Origin: Acidovorax sp. DW039
Lineage (GTDB): Bacteria > Pseudomonadota > Gammaproteobacteria > Burkholderiales > Burkholderiaceae_C
Direction of reading: 5' to 3'
DNA: 64,000 nucleotides
NCBI RefSeq assembly: GCF_037101375.1
Contig: NZ_AP029019.1
Span: 558,001 to 622,000, forward strand
Below are positions 49,676 to 58,199 of this stretch, piece after piece. The stretch's first letter is position 1, and each line of letters begins with the position of its first letter. The position numbers and the translations under genes are program-made. The notes beneath the pieces are model-generated. The model was given only the letters and a program-made list of their open reading frames with translations. It ran no database searches and was not told where the DNA came from.

Positions 49676-52099
49676 TCAGCCGCGATCTGCCTGGCGCAGA
49701 CGGCGGCGCAGCGCAGCGCCTGCCAGTGCCAGGCCCAGAAGTGCCAGCAGCGAAGCGTCGCGCCCATCAGGGTTGACCGTACAGCCACCACCGCCACTGT
49801 CGCCGCTGCCAGGGGTGGGTGTTGGCGTGGGTGTCGGGGTTGGTGTGGGTGTTGGCGTGCCGCCGGTACCCAGCACACCGGTGGCCGTGGCCTCCAGCGT
49901 GAAGGAGACCTCTGCCTCGCGCTGGAATGCTTCCACAGGCGTCTCTTCGGCGCGGGCGCCCTTGACCAGCGCACCCAGGCTGGCGATCACGGCAGAGCCA
50001 TCGTTGTTGGCTTCCACAATCGCGTAGTACTCGCCCGCCTTGAGCTTGTCCTTGAGCGAGACGGCGTACTCCCCGTCGCCTGCGCGCAGGTCTGGGGCCA
50101 CCCCGTCATCGCGCATCACCAGGTTTTCGAGCACAGCCTGGCCATCCTCGTTGTAGACCGTGGCTCGCACCGTAGCGCCCTTGATACGCTTGTCAGAGGC
50201 CAGCGTCGCGCGCAGGGTGGGGGCGGTGTTGACGGTGGCCAGCAGACCGCCGGTGACCTCGCCATTCAGGGCCAGACGGGACGCGCTGCTCACATCCACA
50301 CTCAGGCCATCCACCATGGCGGCATTGCTGGTCGCCTTCAGCGTCCATACGCCGTTGCGGCCCGACACCTCGGTACCGATGGTGGCTACGAACACGCCTT
50401 CTGCGGCGTCCAGCTCCATGTCGATGCCAGCCGGTGCATTGGCGGGAGTGAATACGCGGCCATCGGGCGCCGTCAGGCTGAAGCTGAGCTTCTTGGCATC
50501 CGATGGATCAAAGTAGCTTTCGACATCGACGGCGCCATCCAGCGCAGCGCTGGCGATGCGGAACTTGGTGCTGAAGCTGCCGTTGGCTGCAAGCGCGTCA
50601 GAACCATCCAGCCGCACCGATGCAATGGCCTTGGCATGCACTTCGTTCAGTGCGCGGGTCACATCCTTGGCGGCTTCTGCGCCGTTGCGGGCCGAGTTGT
50701 ACGCGCCGCCTGTGAACTGGGCCAGTTGTGTCAGGTTCACCGAAGCGCCTGCCTTGGACTGGAGCACTGCCGTCTTGGCGCGCATGGCGCGGGCCTCTGG
50801 CGTGCCGCCCGTCAAGCCCAAGGGATTCACCGCGATACGAGCGGTCTTGGCGGTGGATGCAGCTTCTGCTGGCACCTGGGTTTCGGAACCGGTGAGCAGG
50901 TGCAGTGTGGCAGGGTCGCCCGCCTGGCGCGCGGCGCCAATCAGCTCATAGGCCTTGGTGAAGGCGGTGAGTGCGTTGAACGTGCCCGCTGTATCGGCCT
51001 GAATCGCATCGAGTGCCGCTGTCAGCGTCTGCTTGCCTGCGGCATCTGCCGTAGTGAACGCTGCTACAGGTTCGTTTCCTGTAGCAGGAGACGCCACGAT
51101 GGCGAACTGGGTGTTGGCTGCGGCTTGGCCAATCAGGGTCTTGGCGGCCTGCATCAGGTCTGCCAGGCGGGCTGCTGGCAGCGTACGGTCCACCACGATC
51201 ACGTCGCGGAACACGGGCGCCGGGGCAAAGATCAGCTTCAGGTCGGCATCAAACCCGGTGGTGGGGCGGGTGAGGTTCAGTGTCTTGGGGTCGATGCCGC
51301 GGAACGCCTCGAAGAATGTACGCCCCTGGCCGCGGGCCACTTCGGGGTCTTGTTCGGGTGGGCGCGTCAGCATTTCCCAGGCGCTGCCGCCGGTGCCGTC
51401 GCTTTGCGTGGCCATCATGCGGGCCTGGGCGGTTTTGCGTTCAGCGGGGTTGGTGTAGTCGGCGGGGGTTGAGAACGACACGAACTCCAGGTGGTTGTTC
51501 ATGGCCGTGTTTTTGGGCGTGTCTTCGCCAGACGGGCTGCCTGGGTCGCTGGGCTTGAGGGCTGCACCCGCCTCCACATACTCGTCGTACAGGCCGTAGG
51601 TGTAGTGGCCCAGTTCGTGGTTGATCACCTTGCCCAGGGCGTCAATGCTTTCAAAAGCGCCGCTGTAGGCCAGGTAGTTATAGGAAGTCTGGCCGCGCGT
51701 GCCCCAGCCGGAAATGTTGGCTGCCGAGCGGTCGGACTTGTTGATCATCCGGATATCGACGTTGTTGCCGAATTGTCCGTTCTTGTAGATGAACACGTTG
51801 CCCAGGCGGTGGCGGCCTTCCGTGGCGGTGAACTTGCTTCGGGCCACGGTGCGGATCACCTGGGTGATGTAGGCCCGGTCCAGCAGCTGACCAGGGTTGT
51901 CCTGTTGCGTGGGCGGATTGTCGTAGTCCCAGTCCACGTTCACCACGTAATCGATGATGTTCACATCACGCACAGTGGTGAGCGGGTGGTTGGCCGCCTG
52001 GGCGGTCATGTAGGGCTGAATGGCCATGGTGGCAGCCAGTGCGGCGGCCACAACGCGCTTCAGGGTAGGGCGCTGCAGGCCCGGGGTCATGCTTTTCAT
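49676..52099 (-). CDS. Secreted CLCA-like metalloprotease/VWA protein with C-terminal JDVT-CTERM-type sorting signal
   Basis: A protein of 807 residues. Signal peptide at residues 1-36 (cleavage near TAQAA-N). The N-terminal domain has the zinc-protease motif HELGH at 161-165 followed by YGLYDEY, as in animal CLCA proteins (HExxH...DEY). A VWA-like domain starts about 298; its metal site is degenerate (IVVDRT instead of DxSxS). A beta-sandwich (SFSLTAPDGRVF ... GRNGVWTLKATS) and an FnIII-like domain (GATVRATVYNEDGQAV, LVMRDDGVAPDLRAGDGEY) follow. A Thr-Pro linker (748-763) leads to GGGGC (Cys773), a hydrophobic helix and RRR. AAGGAG 8 nt upstream fixes the ATG at 52099. It forms an operon with the downstream CPBP protease. 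Confidence 0.85.
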   Translation of the reverse strand: MKSMTPGLQRPTLKRVVAAALAATMAIQPYMTAQAANHPLTTVRDVNIIDYVVNVDWDYDNPPTQQDNPGQLLDRAYITQVIRTVARSKFTATEGRHRLGNVFIYKNGQFGNNVDIRMINKSDRSAANISGWGTRGQTSYNYLAYSGAFESIDALGKVINHELGHYTYGLYDEYVEAGAALKPSDPGSPSGEDTPKNTAMNNHLEFVSFSTPADYTNPAERKTAQARMMATQSDGTGGSAWEMLTRPPEQDPEVARGQGRTFFEAFRGIDPKTLNLTRPTTGFDADLKLIFAPAPVFRDVIVVDRTLPAARLADLMQAAKTLIGQAAANTQFAIVASPATGNEPVAAFTTADAAGKQTLTAALDAIQADTAGTFNALTAFTKAYELIGAARQAGDPATLHLLTGSETQVPAEAASTAKTARIAVNPLGLTGGTPEARAMRAKTAVLQSKAGASVNLTQLAQFTGGAYNSARNGAEAAKDVTRALNEVHAKAIASVRLDGSDALAANGSFSTKFRIASAALDGAVDVESYFDPSDAKKLSFSLTAPDGRVFTPANAPAGIDMELDAAEGVFVATIGTEVSGRNGVWTLKATSNAAMVDGLSVDVSSASRLALNGEVTGGLLATVNTAPTLRATLASDKRIKGATVRATVYNEDGQAVLENLVMRDDGVAPDLRAGDGEYAVSLKDKLKAGEYYAIVEANNDGSAVIASLGALVKGARAEETPVEAFQREAEVSFTLEATATGVLGTGGTPTPTPTPTPTPTPTPGSGDSGGGGCTVNPDGRDASLLALLGLALAGAALRRRLRQADRG
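49812..49859 (-). repeat. Tandem hexamer tract encoding the Thr-Pro linker
   Basis: Eight imperfect repeats of ACN-CCN code for (Thr-Pro)8 between the ectodomain and the sorting signal of the CLCA-like protein. Such tracts can change length by slippage in 6-bp steps without breaking the frame. Confidence 0.85.
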
Positions 52100-52331
52100 C
52101 GTCGAACTCCTTGCGGTCAATACACGGAAGGAGGGCGCTGCAGCGCAGCGTTTGTATCAACGCCTGGCGCCTGCGGCTGTGCTTTTCAGCACGTGATTTC
52201 CCTCTCCTGCGCGGAGTATCTGCAGGCCAAAAAGAATGGCAACAAAAAAGTGCGCAAGTGCACGCCAACCTTTTTTCTTGACTGGAACGGTGCGTCTGTC
52301 CAGTGGGCAGGGGGGCAGAGGGCTCGGTTGC

Positions 52332-53234
52332 TCAGAGTGTGGCCTTGAGCCACTGCGCAAAAGCCGCGCATTCCCAGCGCTCCATGGCACCTGCGCGCCA
52401 GCACAGGTAGTGCGCGTGGGGACTGTGGGCGTCCGTGGGAAAGAGTCGCACCAGGGTGCCGTGGTCCAGCCATGGCGCACCCAGCTTCAGGCGCACCAGC
52501 GCCACCCCCATGCCAGCAGCGGCGGCATCGCACATCAGGCCAATGTCGTTGAACTGCGAGCCTTCGCTGGGCTCTGCCCAGTCCAGCCCGCTGACGGTGA
52601 ACCAGGTGCGCCAGGGCTCCAGCGGGCTGCGCAGCAGGGGCAGGCCTTCCAGGTCTTCCGGGCGCTCAAACGGGCCGTGTTCGCGGATGAAGGCGGGTGA
52701 GGCGAGGGGCGTGACCACGTCGCGGGCCAGCTCCACATGCTCCACATCGGCATAGTGACCCGGCCCAAAGCGCACCATGAGGTCAGCATCCTCGGCCACC
52801 ACGTCCAGCAGCGGAATCGAGACTTGCAGGGCCAGGTCGATTTCGGGGTAGGCCTCGGTGAATTGCCGCAGGCGCGGGATGAGGATGGTGCGCGCAAAGG
52901 TGGGCGTCACGGCCAGCTTCAGCCGTCTGCGGCCGGGCGCCGTGGCTTCACCGGGGAAACGCTGCAGTGCCCCCAGGCCTTCGCGCACATGGGCCAGGTA
53001 GGCGCTGCCTTCCGTGGTGAGCGAAAAATCCGCCCGTCCGAACAGGCGCACGCCCAGCATCTGCTCCAGTTGCTTGACGCGGTGGCTCACGGCGCTGGGC
53101 GTGACGCACAGCTCATCGGCAGTCTGCGTCACGCTGCGCAGCCGCGCCAGCGCCTCAAACGTCAGCAGGCACTGGATGGGCGGAATGCGCCGGGCGGCGC
53201 TGCTGAGCAAGGAGGCTGCAGCGGTGGTGGCCAC
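52332..53234 (-). CDS. LysR-family transcriptional regulator (GcvA-like)
   Basis: A regulator of 300 residues. The N-terminal helix-turn-helix is RSVTQTADELCVTPSAVSHR with VKQLEQMLGVRLFGRA; the effector domain has LAVTPTFARTILIPRL, DVVAEDADLMVRFG and SQFNDIGLMCDAAAAGMGVA, typical of the GcvA subgroup. The start is GTG at 53234, as no ATG fits. The target is unknown; it lies on the same strand as purU upstream and the CLCA-like gene downstream (232-bp gap that should contain the latter's promoter and shows nothing else). Confidence 0.88.
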   Translation of the reverse strand: MATTAAASLLSSAARRIPPIQCLLTFEALARLRSVTQTADELCVTPSAVSHRVKQLEQMLGVRLFGRADFSLTTEGSAYLAHVREGLGALQRFPGEATAPGRRRLKLAVTPTFARTILIPRLRQFTEAYPEIDLALQVSIPLLDVVAEDADLMVRFGPGHYADVEHVELARDVVTPLASPAFIREHGPFERPEDLEGLPLLRSPLEPWRTWFTVSGLDWAEPSEGSQFNDIGLMCDAAAAGMGVALVRLKLGAPWLDHGTLVRLFPTDAHSPHAHYLCWRAGAMERWECAAFAQWLKATL

Positions 53235-53275
53235 TTCAATGCACCCATCAAGCCCGCATCAAGCCAGCAAAGGCT

Positions 53276-54124
53276 TTAGCGGAACACCACTGTCTTGTGA
53301 CCGTTGAGCAGCACACGGTGCTCGCTGTGCCACTTCACTGCGCGTGCCAGCACCTGGCTTTCGGTGTCGCGGCCACGGGCGGTGAGGTCTTCCACGGTGT
53401 CGGTGTGGTCTGCGCGGGCCACGTCCTGTTCGATGATGGGGCCTTCGTCCAGGTCGGCCGTCACGTAGTGCGCGGTGGCACCAATCAGCTTCACACCACG
53501 GTCATGGGCCTGGTAGTAAGGCTTGGCACCCTTGAAGCTGGGCAGGAAGCTGTGGTGGATGTTGATGGCGCGGCCTGCCAGCTTGCGGCACAGGTCATCG
53601 CTCAATACCTGCATGTAGCGCGCCAGCACCACCAGCTCTGCGCCTTCGGCTTCGATGATCTCGAACTGCTTGGCCTCGGCCTGGGCCTTGGTGGCCGCCG
53701 TGACCGGGATGTGGTGGAACGGCACGTTGTAGCTCGCGGCCAGCTGGTAGAAGTCGCGGTGGTTGCTGATGATGGCGCGGATGTCCACGGGCAGCAGGCC
53801 GGATTTCCAGCGGAACAGCAGGTCGTTGAGGCAATGGCCCTCTTTGCTGACCATGAGCACGGTTTTCATGGGTTCGGCCGTGGTGTGCAGGCTCCAGCGC
53901 ATCTGGAAGGGCTCGGCAAAGGTGGCCAGTCGGCTCTTGAGGGTGCCGTGGTCGTGCTGGTCGCACGCGAACTGCACACGCATGAAGAACAGGCCCGTGG
54001 CGTTGTCGTTGTACTGGGCGGCTTCTTCAATGTTGCCGCCGTGTTCCATCAGGAATCCGGACACGGCGTGCACCAGCCCCAGTCGGTCAGGGCAGGACAG
54101 GGTAAGGATATAGGCTTGGGTCAT
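53276..54124 (-). CDS. purU: Formyltetrahydrofolate deformylase
   Basis: Hydrolyses 10-formyl-THF to THF and formate, balancing one-carbon pools; 282 residues. The N-terminal ACT domain is YILTLSCPDRLGLVHAVSGF, and the formyltransferase-like domain has INIHHSFLPSFKGAKPYYQA and ATAHYVTADLDEGPIIEQD with the catalytic Asn/His/Asp residues. The start MTQAYILTL at 54124 is used; the upstream extension does not fit the family. It sits between the LysR gene and the ChaN-like gene, all leftward. Confidence 0.94.
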   Translation of the reverse strand: MTQAYILTLSCPDRLGLVHAVSGFLMEHGGNIEEAAQYNDNATGLFFMRVQFACDQHDHGTLKSRLATFAEPFQMRWSLHTTAEPMKTVLMVSKEGHCLNDLLFRWKSGLLPVDIRAIISNHRDFYQLAASYNVPFHHIPVTAATKAQAEAKQFEIIEAEGAELVVLARYMQVLSDDLCRKLAGRAINIHHSFLPSFKGAKPYYQAHDRGVKLIGATAHYVTADLDEGPIIEQDVARADHTDTVEDLTARGRDTESQVLARAVKWHSEHRVLLNGHKTVVFR

Positions 54125-54172
54125 AGCCGCAACATTGTCGCAGCACTGCATAGGGTTTGCCCGCAAGGGCGT

Positions 54173-55111
54173 TCATTCCAGCTTTTTTCGCAGTGCTTCG
54201 CAGGCGTCAGGGGTGTCCCGCCAGGGGGATATCCACACCAGGTCAGCCTCTGCAGGTACCAGTCGGCCCACCTCTTTGGCGGTGGCCGCGTCGCCATTCT
54301 TGTCGCTGTCACCCTCTGGGGCGCGCTGCTGCAAGGCCACAATGACCCGGGTGGTGAGCTGTGGGGGCAGATGCACGGGCACCCCCACGGTGCGCAGAGA
54401 GTGGCCCGCGCCAGAAATCAGTACCACCGTGTTGGCCGTGGTGTTGGAAGATTTGCGTTGCGCCTCCACCAGCGTCTGGGCCATGGCCTTGTCGCGGGCG
54501 ACCTGGATGCGAGCCATGCCGGGAACCTGCGCTTCTGCCAGCAATTGGCAGTGCCCGTCCCGGATGGCCTGGCGCTGGCGCTCCAGTGCGGGCGGGGGCA
54601 GCGCCTGGTCCAGCTCGGCATTGCGCATGGCCACCCGGGCCTGGGTGCGCGGCAGGTTGCCACCCAGCACCGGCACACCTGCGCGCACCGCTTCCATGAT
54701 GGCGGGGCCGTACTTCTCCCACGGCCAGGCAGAGTCCTGCCATTGCAGGGCGGCCTGCACCTGGGCGGGGGTGGCCTCGGTGGGCAGTTGGGCCGTGCTG
54801 GTGCCGCGCTCGGCCATTTCCAGCACCACGGCACCCAGCTGGTTGCGTATGGCCAGCCACTCCACGGCGGCATGCTGCATGCGCTGGTGTTCCGGGTCGT
54901 CATGCTGTTCGCCCAGCAGCAGCACATCGGCAGGCAGCACGGTGCGTAACACCAGCGGCCACTGATCACCCGATGCGCTCGGGCTCCGGTGGGCACAGCC
55001 TGTGGCTGCCATGGCCACCAACGCGGCGCAGAAGCTGCGGCGTGCCAGGGTGGGGGCAGAGACAGGGGGGCGGGCAAGCGAGACGTGGAGACGTGTAGCA
55101 GAACGGAGCAT
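54173..55111 (-). CDS. ChaN-family haem-binding lipoprotein-like protein
   Basis: A protein of 312 residues with a signal/lipobox region (FCAALVAMAATGCAHRSP) indicating a lipoprotein. The ChaN domain is seen in ADVLLLGEQHDDPEHQRMQH, AVVLEMAERGTS, RDGHCQLLAEAQVPGMARIQ-VARD and TVVLISGAGHSLRTVGVP. ChaN-like proteins bind haem pairs at the cell surface in Campylobacter and are linked to iron uptake; no iron-uptake gene is adjacent here. It ends 48 bp before purU and starts 73 bp from the divergent narX gene, so its promoter may overlap the FNR-like site there. Confidence 0.87.
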   Translation of the reverse strand: MLRSATRLHVSLARPPVSAPTLARRSFCAALVAMAATGCAHRSPSASGDQWPLVLRTVLPADVLLLGEQHDDPEHQRMQHAAVEWLAIRNQLGAVVLEMAERGTSTAQLPTEATPAQVQAALQWQDSAWPWEKYGPAIMEAVRAGVPVLGGNLPRTQARVAMRNAELDQALPPPALERQRQAIRDGHCQLLAEAQVPGMARIQVARDKAMAQTLVEAQRKSSNTTANTVVLISGAGHSLRTVGVPVHLPPQLTTRVIVALQQRAPEGDSDKNGDAATAKEVGRLVPAEADLVWISPWRDTPDACEALRKKLE

Positions 55112-55135
55112 GCGCAAATGCTACGCGGTTGTGTC

Positions 55136-55149
55136 TTGACTTGGGTCAA
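55136..55149. promoter_or_regulatory. FNR/Anr-like palindrome upstream of narX
   Basis: TTGAC-TTGG-GTCAA, a perfect 5-bp inverted repeat with a 4-bp spacer; it differs from the FNR consensus TTGAT-N4-ATCAA by one symmetric change. It is centred 42 bp before the narX start, in the 73-bp divergent region shared with the ChaN-like gene. Oxygen-responsive control of narXL would fit the locus. Confidence 0.55.
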
Positions 55150-55184
55150 GAGTGCCTACTTCGCATGTGTCTACACTGCGGAGC

Positions 55185-57131
55185 ATGAAAACATCCCCCT
55201 CCCTGACCGCAAAGTTGCTGGCGCTGGGCGCTGGCTTCTTGCTGGTAGCGCTGGGTTCCATCGGGCTCACGCTCTGGGTGACCTGGAAGCTGGAGGGGGG
55301 CGCCGCCGCAGTGAATGAAGCGGGGCGCCTGCGCATGAATATGCTGCGCATGGTACTGGTTCTGCAGACGGAGCCCGTGCAGGCGGTGCAACAGAGAGCG
55401 CAGGAATTCGACGCCAGCCTGGAGCTGCTGCGCACTGGCGATCCCTCTCGCCCCCTGTTTGTGCCCTGGAACGACGCCTCCCGCTCACGCTTTGATGCCA
55501 TCTGCGCCGAATGGGCGGGCTTGCAACGCCAGTGGACGCAGGCAGACCGCCCCGACCGTGCCCAGGTACTGGCCCAGGCAGACCATTTTGTGCAGCAGGT
55601 GGACCAGTTCGTCGAAACCATCGAAGTGCAGATTGCGGGCTGGACGGCTGCGCTGCACCTGTTTCAGCTGTGCATGATGGCGCTGGCCATTGCGGCGGCG
55701 GTCACTTTCATGGCCGTGAGCTACCTTCTGGTGATCAACCCCGTGGCCCGGCTCAAGAACGCGCAGGCGCGGCTGCGCCAGGGCGACCTGAGCACGCGGC
55801 TACCGGTGGAGACCGATGACGAGTTCGGTCAGCTCTCGGCAGGCTTCAACCTCATGGCCCATGCCCTGCAGGCGTCGCACGAAGGCCTGGAGCAGAAAGT
55901 GCAGGAAAAGACGGCCAGCCTGGCGGTGCAAAACCAGCGCCTGGCCGCCTTGTATGAAGTGAGTGCCCTGGCCTCCGACGCGGGCAGCCTGCAGGCGCTG
56001 GCCAACGGCTTTGTCAGCCAGATCCGCCGTGTGGCAGGTGCGGATGCGGTGGCGGTGCGCTGGTCCGACGAAGCCAATGAGCGTTACGTGCTGCTTGCCA
56101 ACGATGGACTGCCCAGCGCCATGGCAGAGCAGGAGCACTGCCTGCACACAGGCTCGTGCCATTGCGGGCAACCGCAGGACAAGGCACGCACACGTGTCAT
56201 TCCCATCACCCCTGTTACCGCGGCAGCCTTGCCGTATTGCCGCGATGCAGGCTTCGAAACCATGGTCACCATCCCGGTGCAGATGCAGCAACGCGTGCTG
56301 GGCGAGGTGGACTTGTTCTTCCGCTCGCCCGTCGTTCTGAACGACGGCCTGCGCGAGCTGCTGGAGGCCATGACCCGCCACCTGGCCAGTGCCATGGAAG
56401 GCTTGCGCGCCACCGCGCTGGAGCGCGAGGCCGCCGTGGCGCAGGAGCGCAGCCTGATTGCGCGCGAGCTGCACGATTCCATTGCCCAGTCCCTGGCTTT
56501 CCTCAAGATCCAGACCCAGTTGCTGCGCGATGCCGTCACCAAGGGCGACACCGCCAAACGCGACCTGAGCATGGCCGAGCTGGATGTAGGCGTGCGCGAG
56601 TGCTACAGCGACGTGCGCGAGCTGCTGGTGCATTTCCGCACCCGCACCAGCGAGGAAGACATTGAGGCCGCCCTGCGCGCCACCCTGTCCAAGTTTGAGC
56701 ACCAGACGGGCATGCTGACCGCCCTTTCCATGTCGGGCCACGGCCTGCCACTGCCGCCCGATGTGCAGATACAGGTGCTGCACATGGTGCAGGAGGCCTT
56801 GTCCAACGTGCGCAAGCACGCTGGCGCATCGCGTGTGGAGCTGCGGGTGGAGCGCCACCCCCGCTGGCGCTTTGAGGTGCAGGACGATGGCGTGGGCTTT
56901 GATGTGGCGCAGGTGCCCCCCGACTCGCTGCATGTGGGCCTGGGCATCATGCGGGAACGTGCGCAGCGCATTGGCGCTGTGGTGCAGGTGCATTCCCGGT
57001 CAGGCCAAGGCACGCGGGTGTGCATCGAGCTGCCCAGCACGCCCCGCAGCCCCGAGCCTGCCAAACCCACAGCACCCGCCGCTCAGCCCCAGGCTGTTGC
57101 GACACCCACCCTCCAGGAGTTGTTGACGTGA
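55185..57131 (+). CDS. narX: Nitrate/nitrite sensor histidine kinase NarX
   Basis: A membrane sensor kinase of 648 residues. Helix 1 at about 10-32; the periplasmic P-box reads VNEAGRLRMNMLRMV, the nitrate-binding signature of NarX/NarQ. Helix 2 is near 160-182, then a HAMP domain (NPVARLKNAQARLRQGDLST), a coiled signalling helix and a GAF-like central module with a Cys cluster (HCLHTGSCHCG). The HisKA_3 H-box RELHDSIAQSLAFLKIQ has His430; the N-box QEALSNVRKHA and G-box DDGVGFD follow. The stop overlaps the narL GTG start, so the pair is coupled. Confidence 0.93.
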   Translation: MKTSPSLTAKLLALGAGFLLVALGSIGLTLWVTWKLEGGAAAVNEAGRLRMNMLRMVLVLQTEPVQAVQQRAQEFDASLELLRTGDPSRPLFVPWNDASRSRFDAICAEWAGLQRQWTQADRPDRAQVLAQADHFVQQVDQFVETIEVQIAGWTAALHLFQLCMMALAIAAAVTFMAVSYLLVINPVARLKNAQARLRQGDLSTRLPVETDDEFGQLSAGFNLMAHALQASHEGLEQKVQEKTASLAVQNQRLAALYEVSALASDAGSLQALANGFVSQIRRVAGADAVAVRWSDEANERYVLLANDGLPSAMAEQEHCLHTGSCHCGQPQDKARTRVIPITPVTAAALPYCRDAGFETMVTIPVQMQQRVLGEVDLFFRSPVVLNDGLRELLEAMTRHLASAMEGLRATALEREAAVAQERSLIARELHDSIAQSLAFLKIQTQLLRDAVTKGDTAKRDLSMAELDVGVRECYSDVRELLVHFRTRTSEEDIEAALRATLSKFEHQTGMLTALSMSGHGLPLPPDVQIQVLHMVQEALSNVRKHAGASRVELRVERHPRWRFEVQDDGVGFDVAQVPPDSLHVGLGIMRERAQRIGAVVQVHSRSGQGTRVCIELPSTPRSPEPAKPTAPAAQPQAVATPTLQELLT

Positions 57132-57841
57132 ATGCCCCCGAAACCGCCCGCCCCCTGACCCTGATGGTGGTGGACGACCACACGCTGTTTCGCCGTGGCC
57201 TCATCGCCCTGCTGGGGCAGGACGCCGGCCTGCAGGTGGTGGGCGAGGCGGGTGATGCCGCAGAGGCCCTGCACCTCGTGCCCAGGCTGCAGCCGGACGT
57301 GATCCTGCTGGACAACCATTTGCCGGGCGTCATGGGGGTGGACGCGATTCGCGGCCTGCGCGAAGTCTCGCCCCGCTCCCGCGTGCTCATGCTCACCGTC
57401 AGCGAAGACTCCCAGGACCTGGCCACCGCCCTGCGCAACGGCGCGCAAGGCTATTTGCTCAAGACCATTGACGGTGACCTGCTGGCGCAGGCCATACGCC
57501 GCGCAGCCCGTGGCGAACCCGTGGTCAGCCCGGAGTTGATGGGCAAGCTGGTAGCCGCCTTCCAGGCCCAGGGTGCTCCGGTCATCGACACCCCGGCACC
57601 GGCGGCGGCAGAAGCTCCCTCCGCTCCCGGCGAAGAAAGCGGCTCACCCCTGTCGCCGCGCGAGGAGGATGTGCTGCGTGAAATTGCCCGGGGCCTGAGC
57701 AACAAGGAAATTGCCCGCGCCCTGGACATTGCCGAGACCACCGTAAAGATCCACGTGCAGCACATTCTGCGCAAGCTGGGCCTGACCTCGCGCGTGCAGG
57801 CAGCGGTGTATGCGTCAGACCGGCAGCGTGCCGATGACTGA
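57128..57841 (+). CDS. narL: Nitrate/nitrite response regulator NarL
   Basis: A LuxR-type response regulator of 237 residues, start GTG at 57128 overlapping narX (GTGA). The receiver domain has LMVVDDHTLFRRGLIALL, phosphoacceptor Asp62 in VILLDNHLPGVMG and Lys in GYLLKTIDGD. An extended Ala/Pro linker (about 155-175) leads to the helix-turn-helix SPREEDVLREIARGLSNKEI with ETTVKIHVQHILRKLGL. It should activate narK/narG in response to nitrate together with an FNR-type regulator. Confidence 0.93.
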   Translation: MNAPETARPLTLMVVDDHTLFRRGLIALLGQDAGLQVVGEAGDAAEALHLVPRLQPDVILLDNHLPGVMGVDAIRGLREVSPRSRVLMLTVSEDSQDLATALRNGAQGYLLKTIDGDLLAQAIRRAARGEPVVSPELMGKLVAAFQAQGAPVIDTPAPAAAEAPSAPGEESGSPLSPREEDVLREIARGLSNKEIARALDIAETTVKIHVQHILRKLGLTSRVQAAVYASDRQRADD

Positions 57842-57871
57842 GAGCGGCTCACAAAACACTTCGGGCATCTT

Positions 57872-57917
57872 CCCGCTTGAAACCCCGTTCAGGTTCAGCG
57901 TGAACGGTTCAAGCGGG
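57872..57917 (+). terminator. Nested hairpin after narL
   Basis: Outer stem CCCGCTTGAA / TTCAAGCGGG and inner stem CCGTTCA / TGAACGG with a 3-nt bulge. It lies 30 bp after the narL stop, without a T-run, so it could be a weak or Rho-assisted terminator. Confidence 0.45.
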
Positions 57918-57937
57918 TTCGATCCTAACCCATAGAC

Positions 57938-58041
57938 GCTATTCAAAATTGATAGCAGCCTGCGCTTTCTTTATGAGGGCTGTAGGCTGTTTTGTTTTGA
58001 ATATGGCATGAATAAAGCGCAGGCTGCTATCTTTTTTGATG
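57938..58041. repeat. Inverted pair of the dispersed repeat between narL and narK1
   Basis: A rightward copy (57938-58000) and a leftward copy (58007-58041) share an exact 18-bp arm, GATAGCAGCCTGCGCTTT at 57951-57968 and its complement at 58014-58031. Pairing extends a further 6 bp inward. The rest of the 358-bp narL-narK1 gap shows no FNR-type palindrome I could identify. Confidence 0.75.
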
Positions 58042-58199
58042 TGCGGACGATGCATCTCTGCCGGGCATAGTTCTTTCGGACGATGCCGCCCGGTGCGGCA
58101 CTAGTTCTTCTGCCGTGCTTTAGCTGGTCTAGCGAAGGATGTGCAAAACCGGCCTGCAGCGCGACCATTCCTCCCATGCTCAAAGAGAGGAATCGCGCC

